From: Eriocheir sinensis
Taxonomy: Eukaryota > Arthropoda > Malacostraca > Decapoda > Varunidae
NCBI RefSeq assembly: GCF_024679095.1
Contig: NW_026111161.1
Location: forward strand, 265,501 to 329,500
Direction: 5' to 3'
DNA length: 64,000 bases
Numbering within the stretch: position 1 is the first letter of the stretch; each line of letters starts with the position of its first letter. The position numbers and the translations under genes are program-made. The notes under the pieces were generated by a model. The model searched no databases. It had not been told where the DNA came from and saw only the letters and a program-made list of their open reading frames with translations. Positions 1-9,441 of the stretch are shown here, in pieces.

Positions 1-835
1 ATGGAAAGATTTGGATATGTGCCCAATTTTTTGGCACATGCCAATGTCTCGTCTCTGAAGAACTTCCTTTGGCCTCTCATGAGATTCATGACGCTTCCAA
101 TAACTTTGCCACCATAGATATTCAGCTTCAATGAGATCTGCATCACCAAGAAATTTTCCATTAAATTCAACTGCCTCCTTCAGTTCATTAAAATCATTAT
201 CAACTGAAAGAGAGGGAACAAGATTTCCCAACAAGACTCCTATCGTGTTCAGATGCAAACCTTCCCTGAGTTGTGTCAGCATAGAGTCCAAAAATGTGAG
301 AAAAATAGCTCCTCGTTAGTAGTCCTGTGGAGTTGCTGATTGAGGGTTAGCCTTATGTTTCTGACAGCCACTGACTGCTCAAGGCTTCTGGATGATATCT
401 CCGTACCTTTCCTCTGCTTGGGCAAAAAGTTGGTTGAACTTATCTCCATCACGATAAGACTGAAGTACATCTATGCAGCTATGTACATTTCCAAGAGCAT
501 CCATCAGTTTTTGTTGTGACCCCTGCAGCTTCTCTGGCAAGGGTTTAGTGACACTTAGAACTGAGGTGAGCACTTCCAAACCCATGAGAAAACCTGGGTC
601 ACTTATTGCTTTCTTGAAAGCAGTTGCTTGTCCAATTACTTAATTCAGAGTCCTTGTTCGTTGATAAACCGTCAAGTAATGCCACTACTGCAGGATATAC
701 TTCACTGAAGATTAGGCAACTGCCTACTGATTCTTCACCCACCGTGTTTTGCAGTAATTACTCTTATTCATTATTTCATCATTATGTACCTACCTAATTA
801 ACTGAATTGTCCGGGGCATCAGTTGAGTCAGTGGT
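1..835 (-). pseudogene. hAT-type transposase remnant (P52rIPK/ZMYM1-like C-terminal part)
   Basis: Read on the minus strand, this stretch encodes broken pieces of the C-terminal half of a hAT-superfamily transposase of the kind annotated as 52 kDa repressor of the inhibitor of the protein kinase (P52rIPK-like). Visible landmarks are a CKTRW-V motif near 770, a helical block with PLPEKLQGSQQKLMDAL near 530-490, and the segment LREGLHLNTIGVLLGNLVPS near 270-200, ending in EAEYLWWQSYW near 120. At least three frame changes and stops separate these blocks, so no protein is made. The fragment runs off the window start, so the C-terminal dimerisation region is not seen. The family call is from motif memory. 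A plausible terminal repeat lies at 6,510-6,547, beyond the LTR element that splits the two. Confidence 0.6.
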
Positions 836-1315
836 GACTTTTCTTACACCAGATAAAGTGACGTGTTTTCCGCCATTTCATGGGCAAGGAGGAAATATGT
901 AAAGAATGGAAAGGCACAAATCCCAAGCCTGCGTGAATTCAAGAAATGACACACGCCATAGAAAATAGTACTACATCAAAAGAAAGTGAAGTTTACCAAT
1001 CATGATTTTCAAAAATTTGGAATTTATGGTCAGAAAATATTATACGAATAACATGAATACTGTATACGGCCACGTGAGCCTACGTCGTCAAGGAATGTTT
1101 CTCAAAATAGATCACCTGCTCTTATTCAACTCAGCAGGTCCATTGTTCAGGTGCTGAACATACAATAGTTATACTCGGCCACTCTACACTGTCCACGGTC
1201 AAGCACAAAACGGTCATTAAAGGTGGTAATAAAGCGGCAAAGGTCGACTTCACAGGTCTCATACGCGTCTCGCGTCGCCTGCCACTCTCCCCGTCAAAGT
1301 ACAGAAGCATATTAC
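836..1315. other. No gene recognised (480 bp between hAT remnant and LTR element)
   Basis: AT-rich sequence without a supported ORF. It may be the 5' part of the hAT element above, degraded beyond recognition. Its last four bases, TTAC, are the target-site duplication of the LTR element that follows. Confidence 0.5.
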
Positions 1316-1842
1316 TGTTACGAATGTGCTGTATGTGAATGATTGTATGTGTAATGTGAGGAAATTGTAGCATGATGCAGTTAGCTCAGCATGGTGCAAC
1401 TCTACTTGTTGGGACAAGAGAGACAGAGGGGAGCCCGGGGCCTCCGGCCGCCGGGCAGGAAGTGCTGAGTCGGCAGAGTGTAGGGTGGCGAACAAGGGTG
1501 GCTGAGGGGCAGAGAAGACGCGTGTCTGGGCTTGAGAGAGTGTTGAGCTGCTCCGCTCGCGAGCTGTGTGCATCCGTGTGTGCGTGTCTGCCGTGCCCCT
1601 GTACTGTGCCTGATTAACTAACTGTTCTGTGCCCTTGAAAGTTGCTGTACTGTGTGAGGAACCTGTCATTAAACTAGAACTTAGTGTTGAACGTGTATCC
1701 TTTGTGCCCTGCCTCGTTCCCTCCTCCCCTCGGTGTTCGGTGTGGGCCGCTGTGAGTGACTGGTGCCCGTGTGGTTGTTCTGGTGAGGATCACGCCACCT
1801 GCCTGCCCGTGTATGGTGTGTGGTAGGGGGGGTGGCGTAACA
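1316..1842 (+). repeat. 5' LTR of LTR element 1
   Basis: Direct repeat of 5,483-6,009, same length, TG...CA ends. All five substitutions I see between the copies lie between 1,471 and 1,492; the rest is identical by eye. Confidence 0.88.
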
Positions 1843-1863
1843 CTTGGTGTCAAAGGAGTGGGG
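1843..1863 (+). promoter_or_regulatory. Putative primer-binding site of LTR element 1
   Basis: Immediately after the LTR the sequence reads CTTGGTGTCAAAGGAGTG, the form of a tRNA-primed (-) strand start seen in many Ty3/gypsy elements. LTR element 2 has the related TTGGCGTCAGGAGTG at the same place. The priming tRNA was not identified. Confidence 0.55.
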
Positions 1864-1893
1864 ATAAGTGAACAGTGAAGCGCGCCGAGTGTC

Positions 1894-4410
1894 ATGGCGT
1901 CCCCCAGTGATCGCCGTGAGGGTGAGGAAGAGGGCAAGGCCGAGGCTGAGGTGGGTGAGGTGAAGCCGGGCCAGATGGACTTGTTCGCTGCCATGTTGGC
2001 CAGTCTGAGGCAGGAATTGGATCAGAGAACAGAGAGGGCAGAAGAGAGGGCACGCGAGCAGGCTCAGAGGGCAGAAGAGAGGGCACGCGAGCAGGCTCAG
2101 AGGGCAGAAGAGAGGGCAGACGAGCAGGCCCGCCATCTTGCCGAGGTCCTCCAGAGCTGTTTCTCGTCGCTGAAGGTGGAAACCCAGCAGTACACCGACC
2201 AGGGCTGCGACAGCGCGAGGAGTGAACGGCTGGAGGAGGTGCGGACCCAGGAAGGCGAGGTCCGAGGCCTGAGGGAGGCGGAGAGGCAGCTGCGAGAGGT
2301 GGCACCGTCGCACGCGGAGGAAGAAGGCTCAGTTCTAGCAGGAAGCGCCGGGGCGGCGGTCCTGCAGGGGCCTATCTGGGGCTCCTGGCAAGGACTCCTG
2401 GAGCCTGGTAGCGTCGTGGCGGAACCAGTAGCTACCGCAGGAGGTTGGGGAGCCCCCGCCTCGTTGCCTCCCTCACCCCCTTCCTCTCCTCCATGCCAGC
2501 CGGCTCGCAGGTCACGTAGTCCGCTCTCTCTCCCATGGCAGCAGCGAGAGGTGGCAACGTGGTGCGGGGAGGAACAAGAAGCGTCACGTGTGCTGGCGGC
2601 GGGTGCACGGGTGGCGGACTGGCGGGGCTCCGCGTGGGGTCCATGGCAAGGGCCCCTGAAGCCCGGTGGCGTCGTGGCGGAGCCGGTGGAGACTGCAGGA
2701 GGCTGGGGAGCCGTCGGAGCCGTTTCCTTGGGTCCAGCTGGTGCTGGAGTCGGACCCATTAACCCTGCCTCGTTGCCTCTCTCACCGCCTCCCTCTCCGC
2801 CATGCCGGCCGGCTTGCAGCCCACGTGGTCCGCCCGCTCCTCTCTGCGGCCCCTCGGCCTCACCGTGCTCAGGGAGGCTTAAGCCAGCGGAGCACGACGG
2901 GAAGTTGGCATGGGAGGCCCAGTTCAAGATGCCAGCTGCTGCCCAGAGCTGGGGCGAGGATGAGAAGGCGCTGCTGCTGACGACAGCGCTACGGGGCTCA
3001 GTGGACGGGCCCGGCCGCTTGGTGGGGAGCGCCGAGAGGACCTTGGGGCGGCCTGACATGCTGGCCGCTACGCGACTCCAGGACGCGCCACAGAGGCTGT
3101 GTGGCGTCACGGGGCACTGCGTGCAGTCTGAGGGCCCAGTGGAGGCTCGTATCGGCGTAGGCAGCGCTGTGGAGCGCCGGCCGATGGACGTCGCCGATCG
3201 AGACGAGCCGTGCGTGCTGGGCCTCGACTACCTGCCGCAGGGCGAGGCCTGTGCCGACCTTGGACGGGAGCTGGAGAGGCTGCGCGGACAGGCGCCTTTG
3301 CTCCCGAAGGTCGGCTGTGCAGAGGTAGTCGCGGCGGAGCGACTGCACCTTGCCCCGGGGACGGAGGCTAGGGTCCTGTGTTGCCGGTCGGACGCGATGC
3401 CAGCGGAAGGCACGGTGGAGTCCACGGAGGGCCTGCAGCTGCCTGGTGGTGTGGCAGCCGGACAGAGTCTCGAAGGAGCGGGGGAGGAGTCAGTCACGGT
3501 GCTGGTGGCTAACTCCTCCAACGAGGCTCGGGAAGTACCCGCTGGTGCCAAGCTGGGCACCTGTGAGGAGGTGGAGCAACAAGAGGTGTCGGGGAGTGCG
3601 GAGTTGGCCGCTGTGGGGCTGCGGTCCGACTTCCTGGAGGACTTGGCGCACCGGAGCGCCGCTCACGCGACGGAGAAGGTGCGCCACACCCTGGCCCGGT
3701 GCGCAGAAGCGATCAGCGGGGGTGGTTTGGACCTGCTGGGCTGCACGGGGTTGTTGAATCACAACATCAGCACGGGAAGTGGTGCGCCCACCAGGAGCCC
3801 GCCCCGACGTGTCGTGCCGGCCAGGCGGGAGGAATTGCAGCGCGCCGTCAACGAGCTGGCGGCGCAGGGGGTGATGGAGCGGACAGACTGTCCGTGGCCC
3901 TCAGCAGTCGTCCTGGATATGAAGAAGGACGGCACGCAGCGCTTCTGTGAGGACTGCCGGGCGCTGAGGGACAAGACTGGCGAGGACTCTCACCCCCTGC
4001 CGTGGACCGACGACGCGCTGACGAGGGCCTTGGAGTTCGGGGCCTTGACGATGACCAGCGGCCTAGCGGCGGCCGCCCCGCCCTGCCATGACCTCCGGGG
4101 CCGGATGGCGAAGGTGAAGATAAAGGCAGCGTCGATGAAGGCGAGCCCGGAGGGTCTCCGTGGCTCGTACGGGGGCTGTGGCAAGAGGAGGCATAGGTGC
4201 AGTCGGTGCCTGGGGGAGCGAAGGACGCGTTCCCTCGACCGGCTGAGCCCCGACGCCCTCCAGCCGCGCTGTAAGGACTGTGGCCAGTCAGGCCACCGCT
4301 TGAGTGCCTGTTCCAGGCCCAGGGACGCGGCGCGGGCGGGAAGCGCGGACGGGCTGGAGAAGGGAGCCGACCTCCAGCCGTCTCCCGCCCTCGGGCCCCG
4401 CCTTGTGTAA
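1894..4410 (+). CDS. Chimeric Gag / protease-spacer / RT-remnant / zinc-knuckle ORF of LTR element 1 (838 aa)
   Basis: A single uninterrupted reading frame starts at MASPSDRREG, 52 bp after the 5' LTR. In order it shows: an N-terminal coiled coil with three copies of an 11-residue AEERAREQAQR-type unit (about residues 45-80); two long copies of a Pro/Trp-rich block (WGSWQG...AEPVATAGGWGA and WGPWQG...AEPVETAGGWGA, about 150-315); a protease-region remnant whose DTG active site is missing but which keeps RLCGVTGH and CVLGLDYL (about 395-450); the N-terminal fingers of a reverse transcriptase (PPRRVVPARREEL to TMTSG, about 635-725) without the YLDD palm; and then a CCHC zinc knuckle, CKDCGQSGHRLSAC, about residue 790. 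In ordinary Gag-Pol the knuckle comes before protease. The frame stays open through all these rearrangements, but the sequence is GC-rich, where long ORFs arise more easily. Whether it is translated is unknown. Confidence 0.6.
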   Translation: MASPSDRREGEEEGKAEAEVGEVKPGQMDLFAAMLASLRQELDQRTERAEERAREQAQRAEERAREQAQRAEERADEQARHLAEVLQSCFSSLKVETQQYTDQGCDSARSERLEEVRTQEGEVRGLREAERQLREVAPSHAEEEGSVLAGSAGAAVLQGPIWGSWQGLLEPGSVVAEPVATAGGWGAPASLPPSPPSSPPCQPARRSRSPLSLPWQQREVATWCGEEQEASRVLAAGARVADWRGSAWGPWQGPLKPGGVVAEPVETAGGWGAVGAVSLGPAGAGVGPINPASLPLSPPPSPPCRPACSPRGPPAPLCGPSASPCSGRLKPAEHDGKLAWEAQFKMPAAAQSWGEDEKALLLTTALRGSVDGPGRLVGSAERTLGRPDMLAATRLQDAPQRLCGVTGHCVQSEGPVEARIGVGSAVERRPMDVADRDEPCVLGLDYLPQGEACADLGRELERLRGQAPLLPKVGCAEVVAAERLHLAPGTEARVLCCRSDAMPAEGTVESTEGLQLPGGVAAGQSLEGAGEESVTVLVANSSNEAREVPAGAKLGTCEEVEQQEVSGSAELAAVGLRSDFLEDLAHRSAAHATEKVRHTLARCAEAISGGGLDLLGCTGLLNHNISTGSGAPTRSPPRRVVPARREELQRAVNELAAQGVMERTDCPWPSAVVLDMKKDGTQRFCEDCRALRDKTGEDSHPLPWTDDALTRALEFGALTMTSGLAAAAPPCHDLRGRMAKVKIKAASMKASPEGLRGSYGGCGKRRHRCSRCLGERRTRSLDRLSPDALQPRCKDCGQSGHRLSACSRPRDAARAGSADGLEKGADLQPSPALGPRLV
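2026..2127 (+). repeat. 33-bp tandem repeat encoding an 11-residue coiled-coil unit
   Basis: About three copies of a unit beginning GAGAGGGCAGAAGAGAGGGC, encoding AEERAREQAQR. An 11-residue period suits a hendecad coiled coil. LTR element 2 has an analogous but different 11-residue array in its Gag. Confidence 0.8.
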
Positions 4411-4528
4411 GCTGCCGCCGCCCGACCAGCGTGTTGCCAGTGGGAGGCTTAGCGGTTGTAGCCACGACGCGTGACAGTGGACACCGGGGGCTGAGGAGTG
4501 CTCGGCGCGGCCTGACCCGGGGTAGTGT

Positions 4529-4762
4529 GTGCTGCTGGAAGGGCCAGTGGAGGCTCGTATCGGCGTAGGCAGCGCTGTGGAGCGCCGGCCGATGGACGTC
4601 GCCGATCGAGACAAGCCGTGCTTGCTGGGCCTCGACTACCTGACGCAGGCCAGTAAGGCTCGTGGTGGCCTCGGACGGGAGCTGGAGAGGGTGACCGGAA
4701 TGGTGCCCTTTGCTTCCAGGAGGTTTTCGAGCATGGCTGCGTGGGGAGGTAGTCACGGCTGA
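4529..4762 (+). pseudogene. Second copy of the protease-spacer segment in LTR element 1
   Basis: Bases 4,537-4,700 repeat the stretch around 3,133-3,290 almost exactly, including VEARIGVGSAVERRPMDVAD and C-LLGLDYL. They lie outside the long ORF, after its stop codon. It is an internal duplication left by rearrangement within the element, not a gene. The following 180 bp have no recognisable coding content. Confidence 0.75.
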
Positions 4763-4938
4763 GCGAGGGCACCTTGCCCCGAGGGTGGAGGCCAGGAGCC
4801 GGTGTCGACTGTCCCGAGCGTCACGTGGAGCGGATGGCGTGGAAGAGCCCACTGAGGACTGACGGCTGGTCGACGGCGTGGCTGACAGGCGGAGCCCCTT
4901 GGGGGCGCGAGAAGAGACTGTGGAGGACAGACTGATTT

Positions 4939-5403
4939 ATGTGTATTGCATGTATTTTTCTGTGTTCAATGTTCGGCCGGGAGCTCAGGCTACCGGTGGA
5001 TTTGGCCACGGGGCGGCCCCCCGACGTGAGCTTGCCCACCGTCACCTCTGGCTTCGCAGCGGCACTGCAGGAAAGCCTGGCTGGGGTGCACCGACGTCCG
5101 TGGGGCAAGCTCAAGGTGGCAGGCCAGGCCATGAAGGAGACATACGACCGGCGCAAAAGGGACGTGAGCCCCAGCAGCAATGACGAGGACGTGTCAGAGG
5201 TCGACCAAGGGGCGAACGAGAACATGGGCGGTGCGGGCGAAGCGGCAGACGTCAGTGACGACCCTGAGCAAGTACTTGGGGCCGACGACGCGGCTCTGGG
5301 TGCCACCGCCTGCCTGCCGCCGCCCGCTTCCCAGCGGCGCCCTCGGCGCAAGAGGCGTCGGCCGGGATGGTTAAGAGACTTTAGTGATGTCCCAGGGGAC
5401 TGA
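4939..5403 (+). pseudogene. Integrase C-terminal remnant of LTR element 1
   Basis: The open frame contains MFGRELRLPVDLATGRPP near its start, the segment just C-terminal to the integrase catalytic core, followed by an acidic linker and a basic end, RRPRRKRRRPGWLRDFSDV, typical of the terminal tail of such Pol proteins. It closely parallels 10,860 down to 10,640 in LTR element 2 (MFGRELRLPVDLLTGRPP). The catalytic core with its DDE residues is absent upstream, so this is a deletion remnant. Its stop codon is 68 bp before the polypurine tract. Confidence 0.75.
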
Positions 5404-5470
5404 TTAGTTTGATTTATTTCATGTGTTTTGTTTGTTGAATGTTGGGGCAGCCGGGTCGACTGCCTTCTGA

Positions 5471-5482
5471 AGGGGGAGATAG
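5471..5482 (+). promoter_or_regulatory. Polypurine tract of LTR element 1
   Basis: AGGGGGAGATAG directly abuts the 3' LTR, the expected (+) strand primer position. Confidence 0.75.
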
Positions 5483-6009
5483 TGTTACGAATGTGCTGTA
5501 TGTGAATGATTGTATGTGTAATGTGAGGAAATTGTAGCATGATGCAGTTAGCTCAGCATGGTGCAACTCTACTTGTTGGGACAAGAGAGACAGAGGGGAG
5601 CCCGGGGCCTCCGGCCGCCGGGCAGGAAGTGCTGAGTTGGCAGAGTGGAGAGTTGCGAGCAAGGGTGGCTGAGGGGCAGAGAAGACGCGTGTCTGGGCTT
5701 GAGAGAGTGTTGAGCTGCTCCGCTCGCGAGCTGTGTGCATCCGTGTGTGCGTGTCTGCCGTGCCCCTGTACTGTGCCTGATTAACTAACTGTTCTGTGCC
5801 CTTGAAAGTTGCTGTACTGTGTGAGGAACCTGTCATTAAACTAGAACTTAGTGTTGAACGTGTATCCTTTGTGCCCTGCCTCGTTCCCTCCTCCCCTCGG
5901 TGTTCGGTGTGGGCCGCTGTGAGTGACTGGTGCCCGTGTGGTTGTTCTGGTGAGGATCACGCCACCTGCCTGCCCGTGTATGGTGTGTGGTAGGGGGGGT
6001 GGCGTAACA
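5483..6009 (+). repeat. 3' LTR of LTR element 1
   Basis: Direct repeat of 1,316-1,842. It ends GTAACA and is followed by the TTAC target duplication. Confidence 0.88.
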
Positions 6010-6509
6010 TTACATACCACTGTAACCAGACAAGTTCGCTTGGTGCCTCTAGGGTATAAGTATATAGTTCTCCAATCACTTTGACAGCACCTTACACCTG
6101 AAATCAAGTAGATATGAGAGGAAAGAAGGCTTACTCTTAAGACTTGCGTGCTCTCTGCCCGTGCCGTCCGTCTCGTATCCCTCGCATCTTCTTCCTGCTG
6201 GCTCCCCCGTCCCGCTCCCTCTAAAAACACCCCTCAACCGCTCTGTTGACAAATTGACATTGCACTTATCACACAATTTTATGAAACCATAATTTTATCA
6301 CTTTACTTTTTTTCACTCATAGCACACATTATATCCTTCCATTAATTAACTCAAAACCAAACCAAACGGTAAATAACTCGGTCACTCGGTGCCACTGAGT
6401 TCTCAACTACACACACACACACACACATTCGTAATCGTAACACTAATTCTTATTATTTTTGTGTAATATTTATTCATTAATATTTTTTTTCTCGGCAAAA
6501 GGGGGGGGG
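6010..6509. other. No gene recognised; contains an (AC)n tract
   Basis: AT-rich flank of the LTR element with an (AC)n run near 6,411-6,427. It is probably the continuation of the hAT element whose end follows, judged by position only. Confidence 0.45.
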
Positions 6510-6547
6510 GCATGGCGGATGCCACCCCCCTCCTCAGTACGCCACTG
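6510..6547 (-). repeat. hAT-like terminal sequence
   Basis: On the minus strand the sequence begins CAGTGGCGTACTGAGGAGGG, matching the CAGTGGCGTA start common in hAT elements of the P52rIPK-like group. Orientation agrees with the transposase remnant at 1-835, so both may belong to one element split by LTR element 1. No partner end or 8-bp duplication is visible. Confidence 0.4.
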
Positions 6548-6652
6548 TACTGACTTCAAAATACATCATTCCTTTCCTTCAAGTTTTCCTCTTTCGAATG
6601 AGACCAACCAGAAGTCTCTGCGCTGCGTGCGTGCTGAGATATGACGAGTATA

Positions 6653-7700
6653 AGGCCCGTACCAAGAGTCACGAAGGTTTAGCGACGAAGATCAAAGGTC
6701 TGCGGGAGAGACGAAGGGAATTCACGGTCTACCCCGTGTCTTCCCTCAGACCTTCGATGAAAAATGTTTATTTTCCAAATTTGGCGTGACAAATAGTTGC
6801 GGTTCAGTTACAACAACCTGAGAAAATTTTTTCCCTAATTGGAAAGTCATATATTATAGTTGCAGCGAATATGTTTTTCTTGTTTACAACAACAGCACGC
6901 GCCTTCAAAGCACAGAGGTACCAGCCAGGCGGGAACCTTCGTGGCTCACATTCTCCAACGATCTATGGGTTTTCAAATTCTTTCTCATTTCAGTTAAGAC
7001 ATCTGGCTCTGCAAGTGCAAACAAAGGGTATCTTAATAATTTACTGCATGCAAATAACTATTAATAATGGAAAAAAATACATGAAATAATAAATAATAAC
7101 TGTTGAATGCGATGCTAGGCTATTTCGAATATATTAGGTTACCCATGTTATTTATACATGCAACATCAAAATTCCTTGAGTATAGACACTTGCAGAGTCG
7201 TATGTCACTTTATATCCCTTAATGAGATGAAATATGAGTATCTGAAAGGCTGTAGATCGTTCGTGTATGATCAAACTATACTGTTTGATATACAAAGTTG
7301 TTTCTTCGTGTTCCTGTATGGTATATTATCGATGCAAATCTTCTGTTTGCGGTTCATATACGATGGTTTAAGGATTTTTTGGATACACAAACATTCAAAT
7401 GATCTTCACGCAATCACAAACTCACAATTAATGCGCAGATGCCACATCTACGTTCACGAGTGGACAGACGGAATGAAACGGACAATATTATGGCTGTAAT
7501 AGCACCATGGAGGTATCATATCTCCATGAATAGCACTGTGTGTTTGCATGTGTCTGCGTGAAAAGTAGGCTGAGTGTGTGTATGTGCATATACCTTCCCG
7601 AGTGACTTGTGGTAAGGATTGAAGGCACGGTCTGAGGCCGTGCCTACATTGTCGAAGGGAAGGTATGCGGCTCGACCTTCATGACTCTTGGTACGGGCCT
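6653..7700. mobile_element. About 1 kb element with inverted, hairpin-rich ends (unclassified)
   Basis: AGGCCCGTACCAAGAGTCAC at 6,653 onward returns inverted at 7,675-7,700 (26 bp, one mismatch). Just inside each end is a further palindrome: CACGGTCTACCCCGTG near 6,732 and GGCACGG...CCGTGCC near 7,627, the latter inside a longer pair CATACCTTCCC/GGGAAGGTATG. No transposase is recognisable. The interior ORFs (113 and 72 aa) have no family match I know. No clear target duplication was found, so the class is open. Confidence 0.5.
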
Positions 7701-7816
7701 AAGTGGAGTAATTTTCCGTGCTGGAGAGCGTATGTGTTCGTGCGCGCGGCGTGGCTGTGGCGACGGATTGCTGCAGCGTAAGCTGCTAACACCACCCGCC
7801 ACACCAAGGTGTCTAG

Positions 7817-9192
7817 GGGCCGTTTTCACAGTCGCTTTGTTTGTTTTGATCGGTACCAATGGCGGCGATCGACGTTATAGTTTTCCACGTGAAACTGGCC
7901 GATGGGGTAGTGGCGGCCAGGATCAAAGGACAGTGGGTCAACCAGCGCGCAGAAAATGACGTCAGCAGGTGGAGCGATTAGAGATGAAATTGAAAACAAA
8001 AGTATTCACGTCGAACGGTAACGCAAATATAATCGAAAGTATTTACGTCGAGCGGTAACTCAAATAAAATCTAAACAGGCTTTCATTGTCTTTGTCTTTG
8101 ATTGACAAATATCGTATCTTCTATAGGTTTCTGTAGTGAATTTAACACACAAAGAAATTACGTGCACACATTTTTAGGTAATGTTTATTGCTTATACACA
8201 CTATAATTCACTTGACTGTCTATATATGCATATTCTAGACACAGTATAATAGTACAAACATGCTAAATACCTTTTTGGCCACAATGGGAGAGCTTAAACC
8301 TTAAATCTAAGAATAATGACTGCCTGTCCCTTTGTTATGGCTCACAGTATTAAGCGTGGGATTGCCTTTGTAACGGCTCACATCTTGCTGTGTAATAATA
8401 ATAACTACAATGAAAACTATAAGCTTACATTCAAATCCTCTCTAATGAGCATGATGCTACTCGATCCTCTTGCAATAGGATTCAATAGTTTATCCTTCAT
8501 ACATAAATAAAATAAGACATTATTGAAAATATTCCTTTAAAGGTACACTTACCTATATCTACTTACATTCCTTAAAAAAATTAAAAAAAATACATACATA
8601 AGAAAATATATAAGGAATCTGCAAGAGTCCAGTTGACCTACACGTGGTAGTTCCTGTAAAACTATAAACTCTAAAATCTATCTCCATCTGTAAATATACT
8701 GAGTGGCCCGACCCCTCGTATATTATCCGCATATGGCCCTCTGTGAAAAAAAGTTTGGACACCCCTGACCAAAACAGACTAAGGGGCACATGCTTTCTTA
8801 GAGTGTTAAATAGCCTACTTACAGACTTGCAGCCAGATACTTAACAACTGCAAGGCATTGTGATTTGACAAGAACAAGCAACCCGTACACACCGCTTCCG
8901 GCTGGCTACTGATCGAGGCGTACACCATAGCTGAACCCACCAACATTCCACCTGATGACGTCATGCGCCAGATGATTCATAATTTGACGCGCTCTCCGGT
9001 AGACCCTGTGTCCTTTGATCCTGGTGGCGGCTGCAGAGGAAGCGAGAGGTGTTGAGAGTGTGTGGCAAGGTGCGGGGCTAGGCTAACCCCGCAGCCGCCA
9101 CTACCCCATCGGCCAGATTTACGTGGAAATACAACGGCGATCGCCGCCATTGGTAACGATCAAAACAAACAAAGTGACTGTGAAAGCGGCCC
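7817..9192. mobile_element. DNA transposon/MITE with long inverted repeats and TAG target duplication
   Basis: Left arm 7,817-7,945 and right arm 9,003-9,192 are inverted copies starting GGGCCGTTTTCACAGTCGC and GGGCCGCTTTCACAGTCAC. Both are flanked by TAG (7,814-7,816 and 9,193-9,195). The right arm has about 70 extra bases bounded by GTGGCGGCTGC and GCAGCCGCCAC, a secondary hairpin insertion. A 3-bp duplication suggests PIF/Harbinger-like, but no transposase is present, and the class is an inference. Confidence 0.6.
8733..8767 (-). repeat. hAT (Charlie/Tip100-like) terminal sequence
   Basis: Minus strand reads CAGGGGTGTCCAAACTTTTT then CACAGAGGGCC, a classic hAT non-autonomous end. It lies within the element at 7,817-9,192, as a nested fragment. 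The other end was not found. Confidence 0.5.
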
Positions 9193-9441
9193 TAGTAGGT
9201 CTTCTCACTCCGCCCCAAACCATTACGTTGCGTGAGAGAGAGAGAGAACATTGTGCTCGTCAGGCTGAGGGAGCGCAGCGATCCGAACGCGCGAGAACTC
9301 GAAAAATCACGTTAACTCACTATCACAAGCAAGCAGAAACTGGCTACCGAGCGGGGTGAGGACCTATTGTCCTATTCGTACGCACTAATAAGCAGGGTAG
9401 CCAATCCAGCAAAAAGTTGCTCGATTGGGCTACAAATATAT

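Larger units (their letters stand above)
1316..6009 (+). mobile_element. LTR element 1: non-autonomous, internally deleted Ty3/gypsy derivative
   Basis: Two 527-bp direct repeats (1,316-1,842 and 5,483-6,009) begin TGTTACGA and end GTAACA. They are flanked by the same 4 bp, TTAC (1,312-1,315 and 6,010-6,013), as expected of a genuine integration. A primer-binding-like site follows the left LTR and a purine tract precedes the right one. The interior holds a long chimeric Gag/protease/RT-remnant ORF (1,894-4,410), a duplicated fragment of it (4,529-4,762) and an integrase C-terminal remnant (4,939-5,403). The RT catalytic YLDD box, RNase H and the integrase DDE core are all absent, so it could move only with enzymes supplied in trans. 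The integrase remnant resembles that of LTR element 2 (MFGRELRLPVDL), so the two are related lineages, although their LTRs differ. The five LTR differences imply a fairly recent insertion. Confidence 0.85.

Noticed and set aside
1681..3560. Several 100-340 aa minus-strand ORFs opposite the element 1 ORF
   Set aside because: GC-rich antisense shadows of 1,894-4,410 with Pro/Ser/Arg-rich composition and no domain.
7158..7499. 113-aa ORF inside the element at 6,653-7,700
   Set aside because: AT-rich, no recognised domain, no supporting signals.
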